Part shown: piece by piece, positions 16,911 through 26,108 of the stretch
Numbering within the stretch: the stretch's first letter is position 1
How the letters are laid out: every line of letters begins with the position of its first letter
Origin: Rhizobium sp. CF080
Lineage (GTDB): Bacteria; Pseudomonadota; Alphaproteobacteria; Rhizobiales; Rhizobiaceae
Direction: 5' to 3'
Length of the DNA: 64,000 nucleotides
Assembly: GCF_000282095.2 (NCBI RefSeq)
Contig: NZ_AKKC02000009.1
Location: forward strand, 350,147-414,146
The notes under the pieces: model-generated
The model's input: only the letters and a program-made list of their open reading frames with translations
The model's database searches: none
Told to the model about the DNA's origin: nothing
Made by a program: the position numbers and the translations under genes

Positions 16911-17831
16911 TTATTGGCGGGCGGTCGCCGTGCCGAACACGCGTGTCAGGGCCGGCTTTGCCTCGGAGGTTTTCTCCTCCGCGTCGTCGTCGTCGCTGCT
17001 GTCCTCGCCGTTGCGGAAATAGTTGGCGACCGTCTGCGTGTGCCACTGCATCAGCTCGTAGCAGTAGGTCACTTCCCGTTCGCTCGGCGACCAATAGGCA
17101 TTCGGCTCGCCACATTCGGCGGCCGTCAGCTTGATGCCGTCGTCGAGCTTGTAGAGCCCGGAAAGAAGCTCGGCGAGGATATCCAGAACCTTCGCCGTCT
17201 TCGTCAGGTCCGCATAGTCCTCCAGCTCCTTGTCGTTCGGCTTCTTGTAGGTGATCGTGAATTTGTTGTTCTGTCCGTCGGTCCGCTGATGCGGCTTCAG
17301 GACGCCGAACCAGCTGTCATGGGCTTTCAGGTATTCACCGACGCACTGCTTCCGGCGTTCCGCCGGAAATTCCAGGTTGTCGGCCGATTCCTTGAACTTC
17401 TCCGCATCCTTGCCGACCATCATGCAGACCATGCTGAAGGCGCGCTGGCGGTCCAGCGCGTGTACATCCCAAAGGGCCTGCTCCTCTTCAGCCGCCTCGC
17501 TGGCCTCGGCGGAAAACGTCCAGCCATCGACGGAGTCGGTCAGCGCCGTATCGAAAACCTCGTCGTCCGCCTCCAGCAGGAGTAGTGTGGAGAGCGTGTC
17601 CACGGCATCCTCCTCACGGCCAAGAACCGGCAGATTGAATTCCGAAACCAGCATGTGTCCGGCTTCATGGAACAGGAAAAACAGTGCATTACCGAATGCG
17701 AACTCGACACTATCCTCGACCTGCTGCTTGGAAAGCCCTTGAAGGTCATCGGTGAGGGCTGTCGCTTGTGCGCCGGGCATCGGCAGCGCAAAAAAACCGA
17801 GAAGGGCGAAAGGGAGAAAGCTGCGTCGCAT
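16911..17831 (-). CDS. DUF4344 putative metallopeptidase, secreted
   Basis: A 306-residue protein with a signal peptide (residues 1-23). The zinc-peptidase motif HEAGH is at residues 55-59, within FFLFHEAGHMLVSEFN, with a downstream acid-rich REEDAVDTLS likely giving the third ligand. This is the DUF4344 family of putative periplasmic metallopeptidases. The last 30 residues are low-complexity acidic. It stands alone on its strand; no substrate can be suggested. Confidence 0.8.
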   Translation of the reverse strand: MRRSFLPFALLGFFALPMPGAQATALTDDLQGLSKQQVEDSVEFAFGNALFFLFHEAGHMLVSEFNLPVLGREEDAVDTLSTLLLLEADDEVFDTALTDSVDGWTFSAEASEAAEEEQALWDVHALDRQRAFSMVCMMVGKDAEKFKESADNLEFPAERRKQCVGEYLKAHDSWFGVLKPHQRTDGQNNKFTITYKKPNDKELEDYADLTKTAKVLDILAELLSGLYKLDDGIKLTAAECGEPNAYWSPSEREVTYCYELMQWHTQTVANYFRNGEDSSDDDDAEEKTSEAKPALTRVFGTATARQ

Positions 17832-18270
17832 CGGGCCTGTATGCCTTCTGAAATCGATGTTGATCTGTTGCGTCGATGATCCAGGCGCTCAGGAGCTTCC
17901 CAAACCTTCTCGAGGTTGATTTACTCTATAACATCGAGCTTTTAAGGTGGGATGAAGCAGTATTGTTGCTGATCTATTTCGACAGGTTTTGCGAACATTT
18001 AAGGCTTGTTGGAATTTCCTTACTTTCGTTGGTAATCGAACTCCTAATGTTACATCAGGATAGTCTCACGGAGCCAGGGTTGCCCGATCTATGGTGAGGC
18101 CTTCAGGAGGCTTCACCTCTCCGATAAATCCGATCTTCCACAATGCGGGTTGCCCAGCGATTGCACACGCAAGCGTGATGACCTGAGTGACAGAACGTCG
18201 CAGGTAGAGCGATTGTTGGTCGGCGCCAGAATATATACATGCCTATCATCAGCACACTAGTTGTCCGGCC
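17832..18270. other. Intergenic region upstream of marR-emrAB
   Basis: About 440 bp, visibly more AT-rich than its neighbours. It holds a 10-bp stem-loop at 18093-18117 (GGTGAGGCCT / AGGCTTCACC, one G-U) without a U-run. A TATATACAT stretch at 18232-18240, about 30 bp before the regulator start, may be part of the promoter. A short open frame at 17876-18097 lacks a ribosome-binding site and family features and was not called. Confidence 0.5.
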
Positions 18271-18723
18271 ATGCCCAACACAAACCCGACTCTCGGCTTT
18301 CTTTTGAATGACGTCGCCCGTCTGTTTCGAAAGCGCTTCGAACAGCGCGCGAAGCATATCGGCCTGACGCGCGCCCAGTGGCAGACGATCGCCTATCTCG
18401 CCCGCTGTGAAGGCATTCACCAGAAGGCGCTTGCCGAGCTTCTGGAGATCTCGCCGATCTCATTGATGCGGGTGCTCGACAACCTTGCGGAACGCGGCCT
18501 TATCGAGCGGCGCCCACACGAGACCGACCGGCGGATCACGCTGCTCTATACGACCGAGAGTTCCAGGGCACTGCTGGACGACGGTCGCGAGCTTGGCGAT
18601 GCGACGCGCAAGGATGCGCTCCAGAACATTTCGGACGCCGACCGCGCCCGTCTCTTTGAAATACTCGAACACATGAAATCCAACCTCGTAACAGCCTGCC
18701 GCGCGCCGGCCGACAAAGCTTAA
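18271..18723 (+). CDS. MarR-family transcriptional regulator
   Basis: A 150-residue winged-helix repressor. The helical N-terminus is followed by a HTH (HQKALAELLEISPISLMRVLDNLAERG) and the wing RRPHETDRRITLLYT. It lies 13 bp upstream of an EmrAB-type efflux pair and most likely represses the whole operon, with release by a small aromatic or lipophilic ligand. The start codon is close to the region edge, so it may have a short leader. Confidence 0.88.
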   Translation: MPNTNPTLGFLLNDVARLFRKRFEQRAKHIGLTRAQWQTIAYLARCEGIHQKALAELLEISPISLMRVLDNLAERGLIERRPHETDRRITLLYTTESSRALLDDGRELGDATRKDALQNISDADRARLFEILEHMKSNLVTACRAPADKA

Positions 18724-18736
18724 AAGAAGTCCTCCC

Positions 18737-19894
18737 ATGACTGAGACCACCGCCCGTTCGCCTGAAACCAGCAATGTCACCGTTCTCGAAACGCCCGCTC
18801 CGGCAGCGCCCGAGCACAGCAAGGCGCGCAAGCGGCGCAGCCTGACGCGGCCAGTGCTTTTCGCGATGCTGCCGATCGCGCTCGTCGTCGGCGGTTATTA
18901 TTATGTCGAGGGCGGTCAGATCATGTCGACCGACAATGCCTATCTGCAGGCGGACATGATCGGCGTTTCGACCGATGTCGCCGGCACCGTTGCGTCCGTG
19001 GATGTGCACGAGAACCAGGAGGTAAGCCAGGGTCAGGTGCTCTTCACGCTGAAGCAGGACAGTTTCCGTATTGCGCTCGACGGCGCCAAGGCAAAACTCG
19101 GTGCGGCGCGCAACCAGCTCCTCAACCTGCAGGCCTCCTACAAGGAGTCGCTTGCCCAGATCGCCCAGGCGGAAGCCGACATTCCCTATTATCAGACCGT
19201 GCTCGAACGCCAGGAGCGTCTGATCTCCGGTTCGGCCGCCTCGCAGACGGCCTTAGACGACGCTAAACACAATCTCGACGCCGCCCACCAGAAGGTCGCG
19301 GTCGCCAAGGCGCAGGCTGATGCGACGCTCGCCCAGCTCGGCGGCAATGCCGACCAGCCGATCGAGCAGAACCCGACCTATCTCGAAGCCCGGTCGGCGG
19401 TCGACGATGCGCAGCGCCAGTTCGACGACACGGTGGTGCGCGCGCCTTTCGATGGCATCGTCACCAATGTCAGCGCGCTTCAGGTCGGCAGCTATCTCGA
19501 AGCCGCCCAGCAGGGCTTCTCGCTGGTCTCGACGAAGAACATGTGGATTGCCGCCAATCCGAAGGAAACCGAGCTCACCTATATCAAGCCCGGTCAGCCG
19601 GTGACGATCAGCGTCGATACCTATCCGGGCGTCCAATGGACGGGCAAGGTCGCGAGCGTCAGCCCGGCCTCCGGCTCCAGCTTCGCGCTGCTTCCGGCGC
19701 AGAACACGTCCGGCAACTGGGTCAAGGTCGTGCAGCGCATTCCGATGCGTGTGTCGATCGATGACACGGCCGGCAAGCCGCCGCTGCGCGCCGGCATGAG
19801 CACGGTGGTCGATGTCGATACCGGCCACAAACGCGGCCTGCCGGAATTTGCCCAGAAGCTTCTCGATCATTCGTCGGCCTACGCCCATGAGTAG
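18737..19894 (+). CDS. EmrA-like membrane fusion protein
   Basis: A 385-residue HlyD/EmrA periplasmic adaptor. One N-terminal membrane segment (about residues 38-57) follows a basic KARKRRSL stretch. The biotinyl-lipoyl halves are TDVAGTVASVDVHENQEVSQG and VRAPFDGIVTNVSALQVGSYL, separated by a coiled-coil hairpin (about 105-205). It couples the inner-membrane pump encoded next to an outer-membrane channel. It overlaps emrB by eight bases. Confidence 0.88.
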   Translation: MTETTARSPETSNVTVLETPAPAAPEHSKARKRRSLTRPVLFAMLPIALVVGGYYYVEGGQIMSTDNAYLQADMIGVSTDVAGTVASVDVHENQEVSQGQVLFTLKQDSFRIALDGAKAKLGAARNQLLNLQASYKESLAQIAQAEADIPYYQTVLERQERLISGSAASQTALDDAKHNLDAAHQKVAVAKAQADATLAQLGGNADQPIEQNPTYLEARSAVDDAQRQFDDTVVRAPFDGIVTNVSALQVGSYLEAAQQGFSLVSTKNMWIAANPKETELTYIKPGQPVTISVDTYPGVQWTGKVASVSPASGSSFALLPAQNTSGNWVKVVQRIPMRVSIDDTAGKPPLRAGMSTVVDVDTGHKRGLPEFAQKLLDHSSAYAHE

Positions 19895-21431
19895 CGCGGC
19901 TTCACCAGCAGCGTCAGCTGTGGTGGCCAATCGCGGTGCGATCACAGCTTGCGTCATCCTGGCCGTCATCATGCAGGCGCTCGACACGACGATCGCCAAC
20001 GTCGCGCTGCCCTATATCCAGGGCAGTGTTTCGGCCTCCGCCGACCAGATCAACTGGGTGCTGACCTCCTATATCGTCGCCGCGGCAATCATGACGCCGC
20101 CGTCTGGCTTCCTCGCTGCCAAGTTCGGCCGCAAGCGGGTGCTGCTCGTCGCCATCTTCGGCTTCGTCGCCGCCTCCGTCCTTTGCGGGCTTGCCCAGTC
20201 GCTGCCGCAGATCGTCGGCTTCCGCCTGCTGCAGGGCTTTTTTGGCGCGGCCCTCGTGCCGCTGTCGCAGGGCATCCTGCTCGATATCTATTCGGTCGAG
20301 GAACGCGGTTCGGCGATGGCGCTGTTCGGCGTCTCGGTCATGGTCGGGCCGGTGCTCGGCCCGGTCATCGGCGGCTGGCTCACCGACAATATCAGCTGGC
20401 GCTGGGTGTTCTACATCAACGTGCCGATCGGCATCCTGGCCTTGATGGGCATCAGCGTCTTCGTCAAGGAGACCAGGATCGACGCGCAGGCGAAGCTCGA
20501 CTGGTTCGGCTTCGGCATGCTCAGTCTCGCGATCGCCTCGCTGCAGCTCTTCCTCGACCGCGGCCAGCAGCTCGACTGGTTCTCGTCGAGCGAGATCGTC
20601 GTCGAAGCCATGGTCTGCGCGGCCGCCTTCTATCTGCTGCTCGTCCACACGTTCACGACGGAAAAGTCGTTCATCAACCCGCGCCTGTTCCTCGACCAGA
20701 ATTTCACGGTCAGCATGATCTTCATCTTCGTGATCGGGGTGACCTATCTCGCCTCGCTCGCGCTGATGACGCCCTATCTGCAGTCGCTGATGGGCTATCC
20801 GGTGATCACCGCCGGTATCGTCATGGGGCCGCGCGGTCTCGGCACGATGGTCTGCATGTTCATGGTCGGGCGGCTGATCGGCAAGGTGGATACCCGCATC
20901 CTGCTGTTCTTCGGCCTCGCGATCACCGCCTGGGCGATGTATGACATGATGAGCTGGACGCCGGACGTCTCGCAATGGACGATCGTCTATGTCGGTTTCA
21001 TCCAGGGCGCCGGCCTTGGCTTCCTCTTCGTGCCGCTGACGACGATCGCCTTCGCGACGCTGCCCGCGCATATGCGCGGCGACGGGACCGGTCTTTACAA
21101 CCTGTCGCGCAATATCGGCTCCAGCGTCGGCATTGCTGTCGTCTCGGCGCTGCTGGTGGAGAATGTCCAGCGCAACCATGCGGACCTCGTCAGCTACGTG
21201 ACGCCGTTCAACCATGCTTTCCAGGCAAAGGCGGCGGCGGGCCTCGACCCGACGACAGTTGCCGGCGCCTCGGCACTCGACGGCATCATTACGCTGCAGT
21301 CGACGATCATCGCCTATATGGACGATTTCAAGCTGCTGATGATCATGTCGCTTGCGGTGATGCCGCTGCTGCTCGTGCTGCGCAAGCCTGCCAAGGCGCC
21401 GGCTGTGGATCACAGCGTGGCGATGGAATAG
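19887..21431 (+). CDS. EmrB-like MFS multidrug efflux transporter (DHA2)
   Basis: A 514-residue, 14-TM drug:H+ antiporter of the DHA2 family. It shows the TTIANVALPYIQG motif in TM1 and GAALVPLSQGILLDIY. Motif C is GVSVMVGPVLGPVIGGWL, and NISWRWVFYINVPIG follows. The start at 19887 overlaps the adaptor gene (ATGAGTAG). An upstream in-frame start would lie entirely within the adaptor gene. Together with MarR and EmrA it forms a regulated efflux operon; substrates cannot be predicted. Confidence 0.9.
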   Translation: MSSAASPAASAVVANRGAITACVILAVIMQALDTTIANVALPYIQGSVSASADQINWVLTSYIVAAAIMTPPSGFLAAKFGRKRVLLVAIFGFVAASVLCGLAQSLPQIVGFRLLQGFFGAALVPLSQGILLDIYSVEERGSAMALFGVSVMVGPVLGPVIGGWLTDNISWRWVFYINVPIGILALMGISVFVKETRIDAQAKLDWFGFGMLSLAIASLQLFLDRGQQLDWFSSSEIVVEAMVCAAAFYLLLVHTFTTEKSFINPRLFLDQNFTVSMIFIFVIGVTYLASLALMTPYLQSLMGYPVITAGIVMGPRGLGTMVCMFMVGRLIGKVDTRILLFFGLAITAWAMYDMMSWTPDVSQWTIVYVGFIQGAGLGFLFVPLTTIAFATLPAHMRGDGTGLYNLSRNIGSSVGIAVVSALLVENVQRNHADLVSYVTPFNHAFQAKAAAGLDPTTVAGASALDGIITLQSTIIAYMDDFKLLMIMSLAVMPLLLVLRKPAKAPAVDHSVAME

Positions 21432-21453
21432 GCCTTTTCTCGACCTCGTGGCT

Positions 21454-21620
21454 GCCCCTCATCCCCCTGCCGGGACCTTCTCCCCGTTTTAACGGGGAGA
21501 AGGACGCAAGCGGCATGCTCCCATTTCTCTCCGGGCAGTGTTTAGGCTGCGCAAGGTGGTGCGGCATATCTCTTCTCCCCGTCCATACGGGGAGAAGGTG
21601 GCGGCAGCCGGATGAGGGGC
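21454..21620. repeat. RIME-like palindromic intergenic repeat, copy 2
   Basis: The outer arms are GCCCCTCATC and GATGAGGGGC, perfectly complementary, at the two ends of a 167-bp element. Inside are hairpins CTTCTCCCCGTTTTAACGGGGAGAAG and CTTCTCCCCGTCCATACGGGGAGAAG (each over 20 bases as a whole, 10-bp stems). It is the same family as the copies at 2076 and 31719, and lies between emrB and the aldehyde dehydrogenase gene. Confidence 0.85.
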
Positions 21621-21716
21621 AAAGCTCCACATGCAAACGCCTCCTTCGGGCTTGCGAGGCAAATGACGATGGCTGATAGTGGTGCGATCACGTCTCTGGC
21701 TCTCCGGAGGTTTCCC

Positions 21717-23144
21717 ATGAGCAACCACCTGAAATTCTTCATCGACGGCGCCTGGGTGGAGCCTGCCATCCCGGTCGCGCTCGACGTCATCGACCCGTCC
21801 ACCGAAGAGGCGTATACGCGGATCGCACTCGGCTCCAAGGCGGATGTGGACAAGGCCGTCGCAGCCGCCAGGGCGGCGTTTCCCGCCTTCTCGCAATGGT
21901 CGAAGGAGGAGCGCCTGGCGCTGCTTCGCCGCATCCTTGCCGAATACGAAAAGCGTTATGAGGATATCGCTCAGGCCGTCTCCCAGGAAATGGGCGCGCC
22001 GATCGCCTTTGCCCGCGATGCCCAGGCCGCGGCCGGCAAGGGGCATATGATCGCCACCATCGAGGCGCTGGAAGCCTACGAGTTCACCGAGGCGCGCGGT
22101 ACGACCATGGTGGTCAAGGAGCCGATCGGCGTCTGCGCGCTGATTACACCCTGGAACTGGCCGCTCAACCAGATCGTCTGCAAGGTGGCGCCGGCGATTG
22201 CCGCCGGCTGCACCATGGTGCTCAAACCCTCCGAGATCGCGCCGATCAGCGGTATCATCTTCGCCGAGGTGATGGAGGCAGCAGGCACGCCGAAGGGCGT
22301 CTTCAATCTCGTCAACGGCACCGGGCCGGACGTGGGCCAGGTGATGGCCGGCCATCCGGATGTCGACATGGTCTCCTTCACCGGCTCGACCCGCGCCGGC
22401 GTGATCGTCGCCAAGACCGCCGCCGACACGGTGAAGCGGGTGGCCCAAGAACTCGGCGGCAAGTCGCCGAATATCATCCTGGCTGACGCGGAGTTCGAAA
22501 AGGCGGTGGCGGACGGCGTGACTGCCTGCTTTGGCAATTCCGGCCAGTCCTGCGATGCGCCGACCCGCATGCTGGTGCCGGCCGGGCGTCACGACGAGGC
22601 GCTTCAGGTCGCCAAGGCTGCGGCCGAAAAACTCAAGACTGGCGATCCGTGTGAGGACGGTATCGATCTCGGCCCGGTGGTGAGCCGAGTCCAGTTCGAC
22701 AAGATCCAGCGGCTGATTGAGGCGGGCATCGCCGAAGGTGCGACGCTGGTCACCGGCGGCCCCGGTCGGCCGGAAAATCTCAACCGCGGCTACTACATCC
22801 GCCCGACCGTGTTCGGAAACGTCACCAACGACATGACCATCGCGCGAGAAGAAATCTTCGGGCCGGTCCTGTCGATCCTCTCTTACGAGACGGAGGAAGA
22901 GGCGATCGAGATCGCCAACGACACGCCCTATGGGCTTGCGGCCTATGTCCAGTCCGGTGATATCGGCCATGCCCGCAAGGTGGCGGCACGGTTGCGCGCC
23001 GGCTCGGTCTTCATCAACTATCCCGAATGGGATCTCTTCGCGCCCTTCGGCGGCTTCAAGCAGTCCGGCAACGGCCGCGAATATGCCGACTGGGCCATTC
23101 ACGACTTCCTCGAAATCAAGGGTATCGTCGGTTATGGCGTTTAA
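21717..23144 (+). CDS. NAD(P)-dependent aldehyde dehydrogenase
   Basis: A 475-residue ALDH superfamily enzyme oxidising an aldehyde to the acid. The oxyanion Asn147 lies in PWNWP. The general base Glu245 is in QELGGKSP, and the nucleophile Cys279 is in NSGQSCDAPTR. The NAD-binding FTGSTRAG is also present. The start at 21717 has CCGGAGG six bases upstream; an in-frame start at 21612 would begin inside the repeat. The specific aldehyde is unknown. It overlaps the RidA gene by 11 bases, suggesting an amine or imine-linked pathway. Confidence 0.88.
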   Translation: MSNHLKFFIDGAWVEPAIPVALDVIDPSTEEAYTRIALGSKADVDKAVAAARAAFPAFSQWSKEERLALLRRILAEYEKRYEDIAQAVSQEMGAPIAFARDAQAAAGKGHMIATIEALEAYEFTEARGTTMVVKEPIGVCALITPWNWPLNQIVCKVAPAIAAGCTMVLKPSEIAPISGIIFAEVMEAAGTPKGVFNLVNGTGPDVGQVMAGHPDVDMVSFTGSTRAGVIVAKTAADTVKRVAQELGGKSPNIILADAEFEKAVADGVTACFGNSGQSCDAPTRMLVPAGRHDEALQVAKAAAEKLKTGDPCEDGIDLGPVVSRVQFDKIQRLIEAGIAEGATLVTGGPGRPENLNRGYYIRPTVFGNVTNDMTIAREEIFGPVLSILSYETEEEAIEIANDTPYGLAAYVQSGDIGHARKVAARLRAGSVFINYPEWDLFAPFGGFKQSGNGREYADWAIHDFLEIKGIVGYGV

Positions 23145-23526
23145 GACCTTCAACCCGCCGTCCGTCCGCAAGCCGTTCGGCGGCTACAATCACGGCCTGT
23201 TGGTGCCGCCGGGTGCGAGCCTGCTCGTTACCTCCGGCCAGCTCGGTATCTCGCCCGAGGACAAGATCCCGCCGGATGTGGCGGGCCAGGCCGAGCTCTG
23301 CTTCAAGGCGATCGGCGCCATTCTCGAAGAAGCGGACATGACTTACGCGGACGTCATCCGCATTTCCGGCTTCGTCACCAGCCGTGAGGATTTTCCCGCC
23401 TATATGGCGGCGCGTGACCGTTTCACACTCGACCCGAAACCGGTCTCGACCCTGATCGTCGTCGGCGGCTTTACCCGTGCCGAATTCCTGGTCGAAGTGG
23501 AAGTGACGGCGGCGAAGGTGTTTTGA
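23134..23526 (+). CDS. RidA/YjgF family deaminase
   Basis: A 130-residue Rid-family protein. It contains LLVPPGASLLVTSGQLGI, a helix with QAELCFKAIGAILEEADM and DVIRISGFVTSREDF. The C-terminal strand is FLVEVEVTAAKVF. The canonical substrate Arg would normally lie in a xxRxxV segment near the C-terminal third; here PVSTLIVVGGFTRAEFLVE supplies an Arg. It hydrolyses reactive enamine/imine intermediates. It is translationally coupled to the aldehyde dehydrogenase. Confidence 0.82.
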   Translation: MAFKTFNPPSVRKPFGGYNHGLLVPPGASLLVTSGQLGISPEDKIPPDVAGQAELCFKAIGAILEEADMTYADVIRISGFVTSREDFPAYMAARDRFTLDPKPVSTLIVVGGFTRAEFLVEVEVTAAKVF

Positions 23527-23731
23527 AGCAACGCCGAATAGAAATTTTACTCCGGCGCGAGTCGCATCAGGAAAATTCCTCGGTATTCAGTGTTTATTGA
23601 TCACATAATTGTTTTATTGGGGCGACAGCTGCCGTATTCGTGATTTGCGTTGAATATCGTCCTCGATTTTAAATATTCCTTGAGCTGAATGGGGTATCGC
23701 TTGCTCTAGGGTTTTTTATCGGGGATTTTCT

Positions 23732-24160
23732 ATGCGTCGTATCGTAATGGGAGCCATGGCGCTCTTCTGTGCGCAATTTCTCGCGCCCGCTGCTTTTTCT
23801 GCAAGCCTTGTTGCCAGCGTCAGCCTGTCGTCGCAGACCATGACCGTCGAGAGGGATGGTATCGTGGTTTACGAATGGAAGGTCTCGACCGCGCGGCCCG
23901 GTTATTCGACGCCGACGGGAAGCTGGGGTGCCAAGTGGCTGTCTAGAGACCATCGTTCGCGCAAATACGATGACGCGCCGATGCCGTTTGCGGTGTTCTA
24001 CAATGGCGGCTACGCCGTTCATGCGACCTTCGAGACGAAGCGGCTCGGCCGCCCGGCCTCGCATGGCTGCATCCGGCTGCATCCTCAAAACGCAGCGACA
24101 TTCTTTGGGCTTGCCAGCCAGTACGGCCTGTCGAACACGCGAATCGTCGTCAGCCGCTAG
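23732..24160 (+). CDS. L,D-transpeptidase (YkuD domain)
   Basis: A 142-residue exported protein (signal peptide to about residue 24). The YkuD catalytic motif is complete: His97 in GYAVHATF, then RLGRPASHGCIRL with His111 and catalytic Cys113. It would form 3-3 peptidoglycan cross-links or attach proteins to the wall. It is short for the family, consisting of the catalytic domain only. It faces a lytic-transglycosylase-like gene with only eight bases between the stops. Confidence 0.88.
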   Translation: MRRIVMGAMALFCAQFLAPAAFSASLVASVSLSSQTMTVERDGIVVYEWKVSTARPGYSTPTGSWGAKWLSRDHRSRKYDDAPMPFAVFYNGGYAVHATFETKRLGRPASHGCIRLHPQNAATFFGLASQYGLSNTRIVVSR

Positions 24161-24168
24161 GTTTCGGC

Positions 24169-24744
24169 TCAGTAGCCGCAGCCTCTCAGCTGGGCTTCGT
24201 ATTTGGCGGCCATGCCGGCGGATTTCTGCGCTGTCTGCTTGACGCCGTTGCTGAACTGTCCCCGGTCATATCCCGCCTGGCCGGTATAATAGGCGAGGTA
24301 GAGATTGTAGCTGTCGGTGAGCGGAATGCCGTTCTTGAGATGGCTCTGGTTGTGATACCAGCCGACGAAATGGATGGCATCGCCGAAATCGGTGCGGCTG
24401 GCGTTCCAGCGGCCGGTGTCTTTCTTGTAGCTCAGCCAGGTGCCGTCGAGCGCCTGGGCGTAGCCATAGGCCGTTGAGGCGCGTGTCCACGGGATGAAGC
24501 CGAGCAGTTTGGTGCGCGGCGGCCGGGCATAGGGCTGGAAGCCGGATTCCACGTAGATGGTCGCCATCAGGATCGGCACCGGAACGCCGAATTCCTGCTC
24601 GGCCTTCTTGGCGTCACGCGCCCAGTTGTTGAACAGCCCGTCGCGCTGCTCGAAGATCGCGCAGGCATTGGTAACCCTGCTCGGCGCCGAGGCGCAGGCA
24701 GACAGGGACACCGTCAGGAGGGCGATGAAAAACGCAATACGCAT
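24169..24744 (-). CDS. Lytic transglycosylase-like lipoprotein
   Basis: A 191-residue lipoprotein with lipobox VSLSACAS (Cys17). The catalytic-like Glu66 is in ATIYVESGFQP, and TRASTAYGYAQALDGTW follows, as in SLT-domain muramidases. A later DAIHFVGWYHNQSH and SYNLYLAYYTGQAGY region is also conserved in this subgroup. It probably cleaves glycan strands from the inner leaflet of the outer membrane. It is convergent with the L,D-transpeptidase. Confidence 0.8.
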   Translation of the reverse strand: MRIAFFIALLTVSLSACASAPSRVTNACAIFEQRDGLFNNWARDAKKAEQEFGVPVPILMATIYVESGFQPYARPPRTKLLGFIPWTRASTAYGYAQALDGTWLSYKKDTGRWNASRTDFGDAIHFVGWYHNQSHLKNGIPLTDSYNLYLAYYTGQAGYDRGQFSNGVKQTAQKSAGMAAKYEAQLRGCGY

Positions 24745-24798
24745 CGCTTAATCTCTCGGTTTCCAGAGATTAATAACCGGTAAAATTTAAGGAAAAGT

Positions 24799-26001
24799 TT
24801 AGTGGCCGGGATGAGATGTCGGTGACGCTAAATAGGCGCGCCCGGCAAACAGGTTGCGTACGATGACGCCGAGCGCGGTCGTGGCCGCAATGCCTTCGAG
24901 ACCGAGCCCCGTTGCCGTCACGACGAGGCCGAGCAGACCGAAGACGAGAAGCGCATACCGGCCGAAGCCGGTGCAGGCAAAACGGTCGCGCACGAACCAG
25001 AGGCTTGCGAAATAGACCGCGACCGGGATCGCCACGGCATAATCGCCGACGATCAGCGGTACTTCCGCATGATGGGTGATGATGTCGACGAGCGCGGCAA
25101 AGCCTGCCCCGACAGCGGCCCCGGACGCGAAGATGAAGAAGTGGCCGTAACCCCATTGCAAAGCGCGGCTGAGCCTATGGCTGCCGAGGTGTTCCTGCCG
25201 GGAGAAATAAGCCCACCAGAGCGCAAAGACGATGACCAGCGCCGAAAGTGCGGTATGGACCAGCATGAGGTTGAATTCGCCGGCAAACTGGCGCAACGCG
25301 ATGGAGCCGGCAAGCAGGGTTTCGCCGAGCACGATGATGTTGAGCAGGCCGTAACGTTCCATGATGTGGTGCCGGTGCCAGGGCGTATTGCCGCTGAGCG
25401 GCTCGGCAATTGCCGGGACGGCGAGTTCAAGCAAGGCGCCGAAGATCCACAGCGCCAGACCGAGGCCGGTCGATACCGACTGCGTCATCACGTAGATCAC
25501 CCAGTAGATTTGCACCAGGAAGATACCGACTGCATAAGCGATGTTCGTCCTGCGGCGGGCGGGGTCATGGTAGGCGGCGCGCAGCCAGAGCAACACCATG
25601 GCGAGACGCATGACGACATAGCCAAAAACGACCATGGTCAGATCCGGAGCCGCCGTAAAGAGGAACTGGATGCCGGCCGCCATGGTCAGCGATCCGCCCA
25701 TCAGGACCATCGTCAAAAGCCGGTAGACGACGTCGTCATTGTCATAGGCGGATGAGAACCAGGTGAAATTCATCCACGCCCACCAGATGCAAAAAAACGC
25801 GATCAGAAAGGTAACGACACCTTGGCCGGCATGGTTCTCCGCGATCGCATGGTGCAGCCCGCCGGCCGCGGAAGCGATCGCGATCACCGACACGAGATCG
25901 AACAGCAGTTCGAGCGGCGTTGCGACCCGGTGATGTTCGTCCGGATCACGGGGATGCAAGGGGCGCAGGATACTGGCGAGTGGTGAAACCTGGTTCGTCA
26001 T
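24799..26001 (-). CDS. Low temperature requirement protein A family membrane protein
   Basis: A 400-residue polytopic protein with roughly eleven to twelve hydrophobic segments. The LtrA hallmark EHHRVATPLELLFDLVSVIAIA lies near the N-terminus and HHIMERYGLLNIIVLGETLLA mid-protein. Biochemical function is unknown; the family is named for a Listeria low-temperature mutant. The start at 26001 has AGGGG about 12 bases upstream; an in-frame start at 26022 has no site. Confidence 0.85.
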   Translation of the reverse strand: MTNQVSPLASILRPLHPRDPDEHHRVATPLELLFDLVSVIAIASAAGGLHHAIAENHAGQGVVTFLIAFFCIWWAWMNFTWFSSAYDNDDVVYRLLTMVLMGGSLTMAAGIQFLFTAAPDLTMVVFGYVVMRLAMVLLWLRAAYHDPARRRTNIAYAVGIFLVQIYWVIYVMTQSVSTGLGLALWIFGALLELAVPAIAEPLSGNTPWHRHHIMERYGLLNIIVLGETLLAGSIALRQFAGEFNLMLVHTALSALVIVFALWWAYFSRQEHLGSHRLSRALQWGYGHFFIFASGAAVGAGFAALVDIITHHAEVPLIVGDYAVAIPVAVYFASLWFVRDRFACTGFGRYALLVFGLLGLVVTATGLGLEGIAATTALGVIVRNLFAGRAYLASPTSHPGH

Positions 26002-26108
26002 CGTCTGTCGGCCCCTGAACATGAAGATTCGCGATGGGGGAAATAGCGCAAAAAAGCGTGTTCAAGTAAAGAGTGGCGGGGCGATATGGCGATGATCGAG
26101 GGCGTCGG

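Noticed and set aside
17876..18097. 73-residue Leu-rich open frame upstream of marR
   Set aside because: No ribosome-binding site, no recognisable family, AT-rich composition unlike the genes around it, and the frame ends inside a stem-loop. Treated as intergenic.
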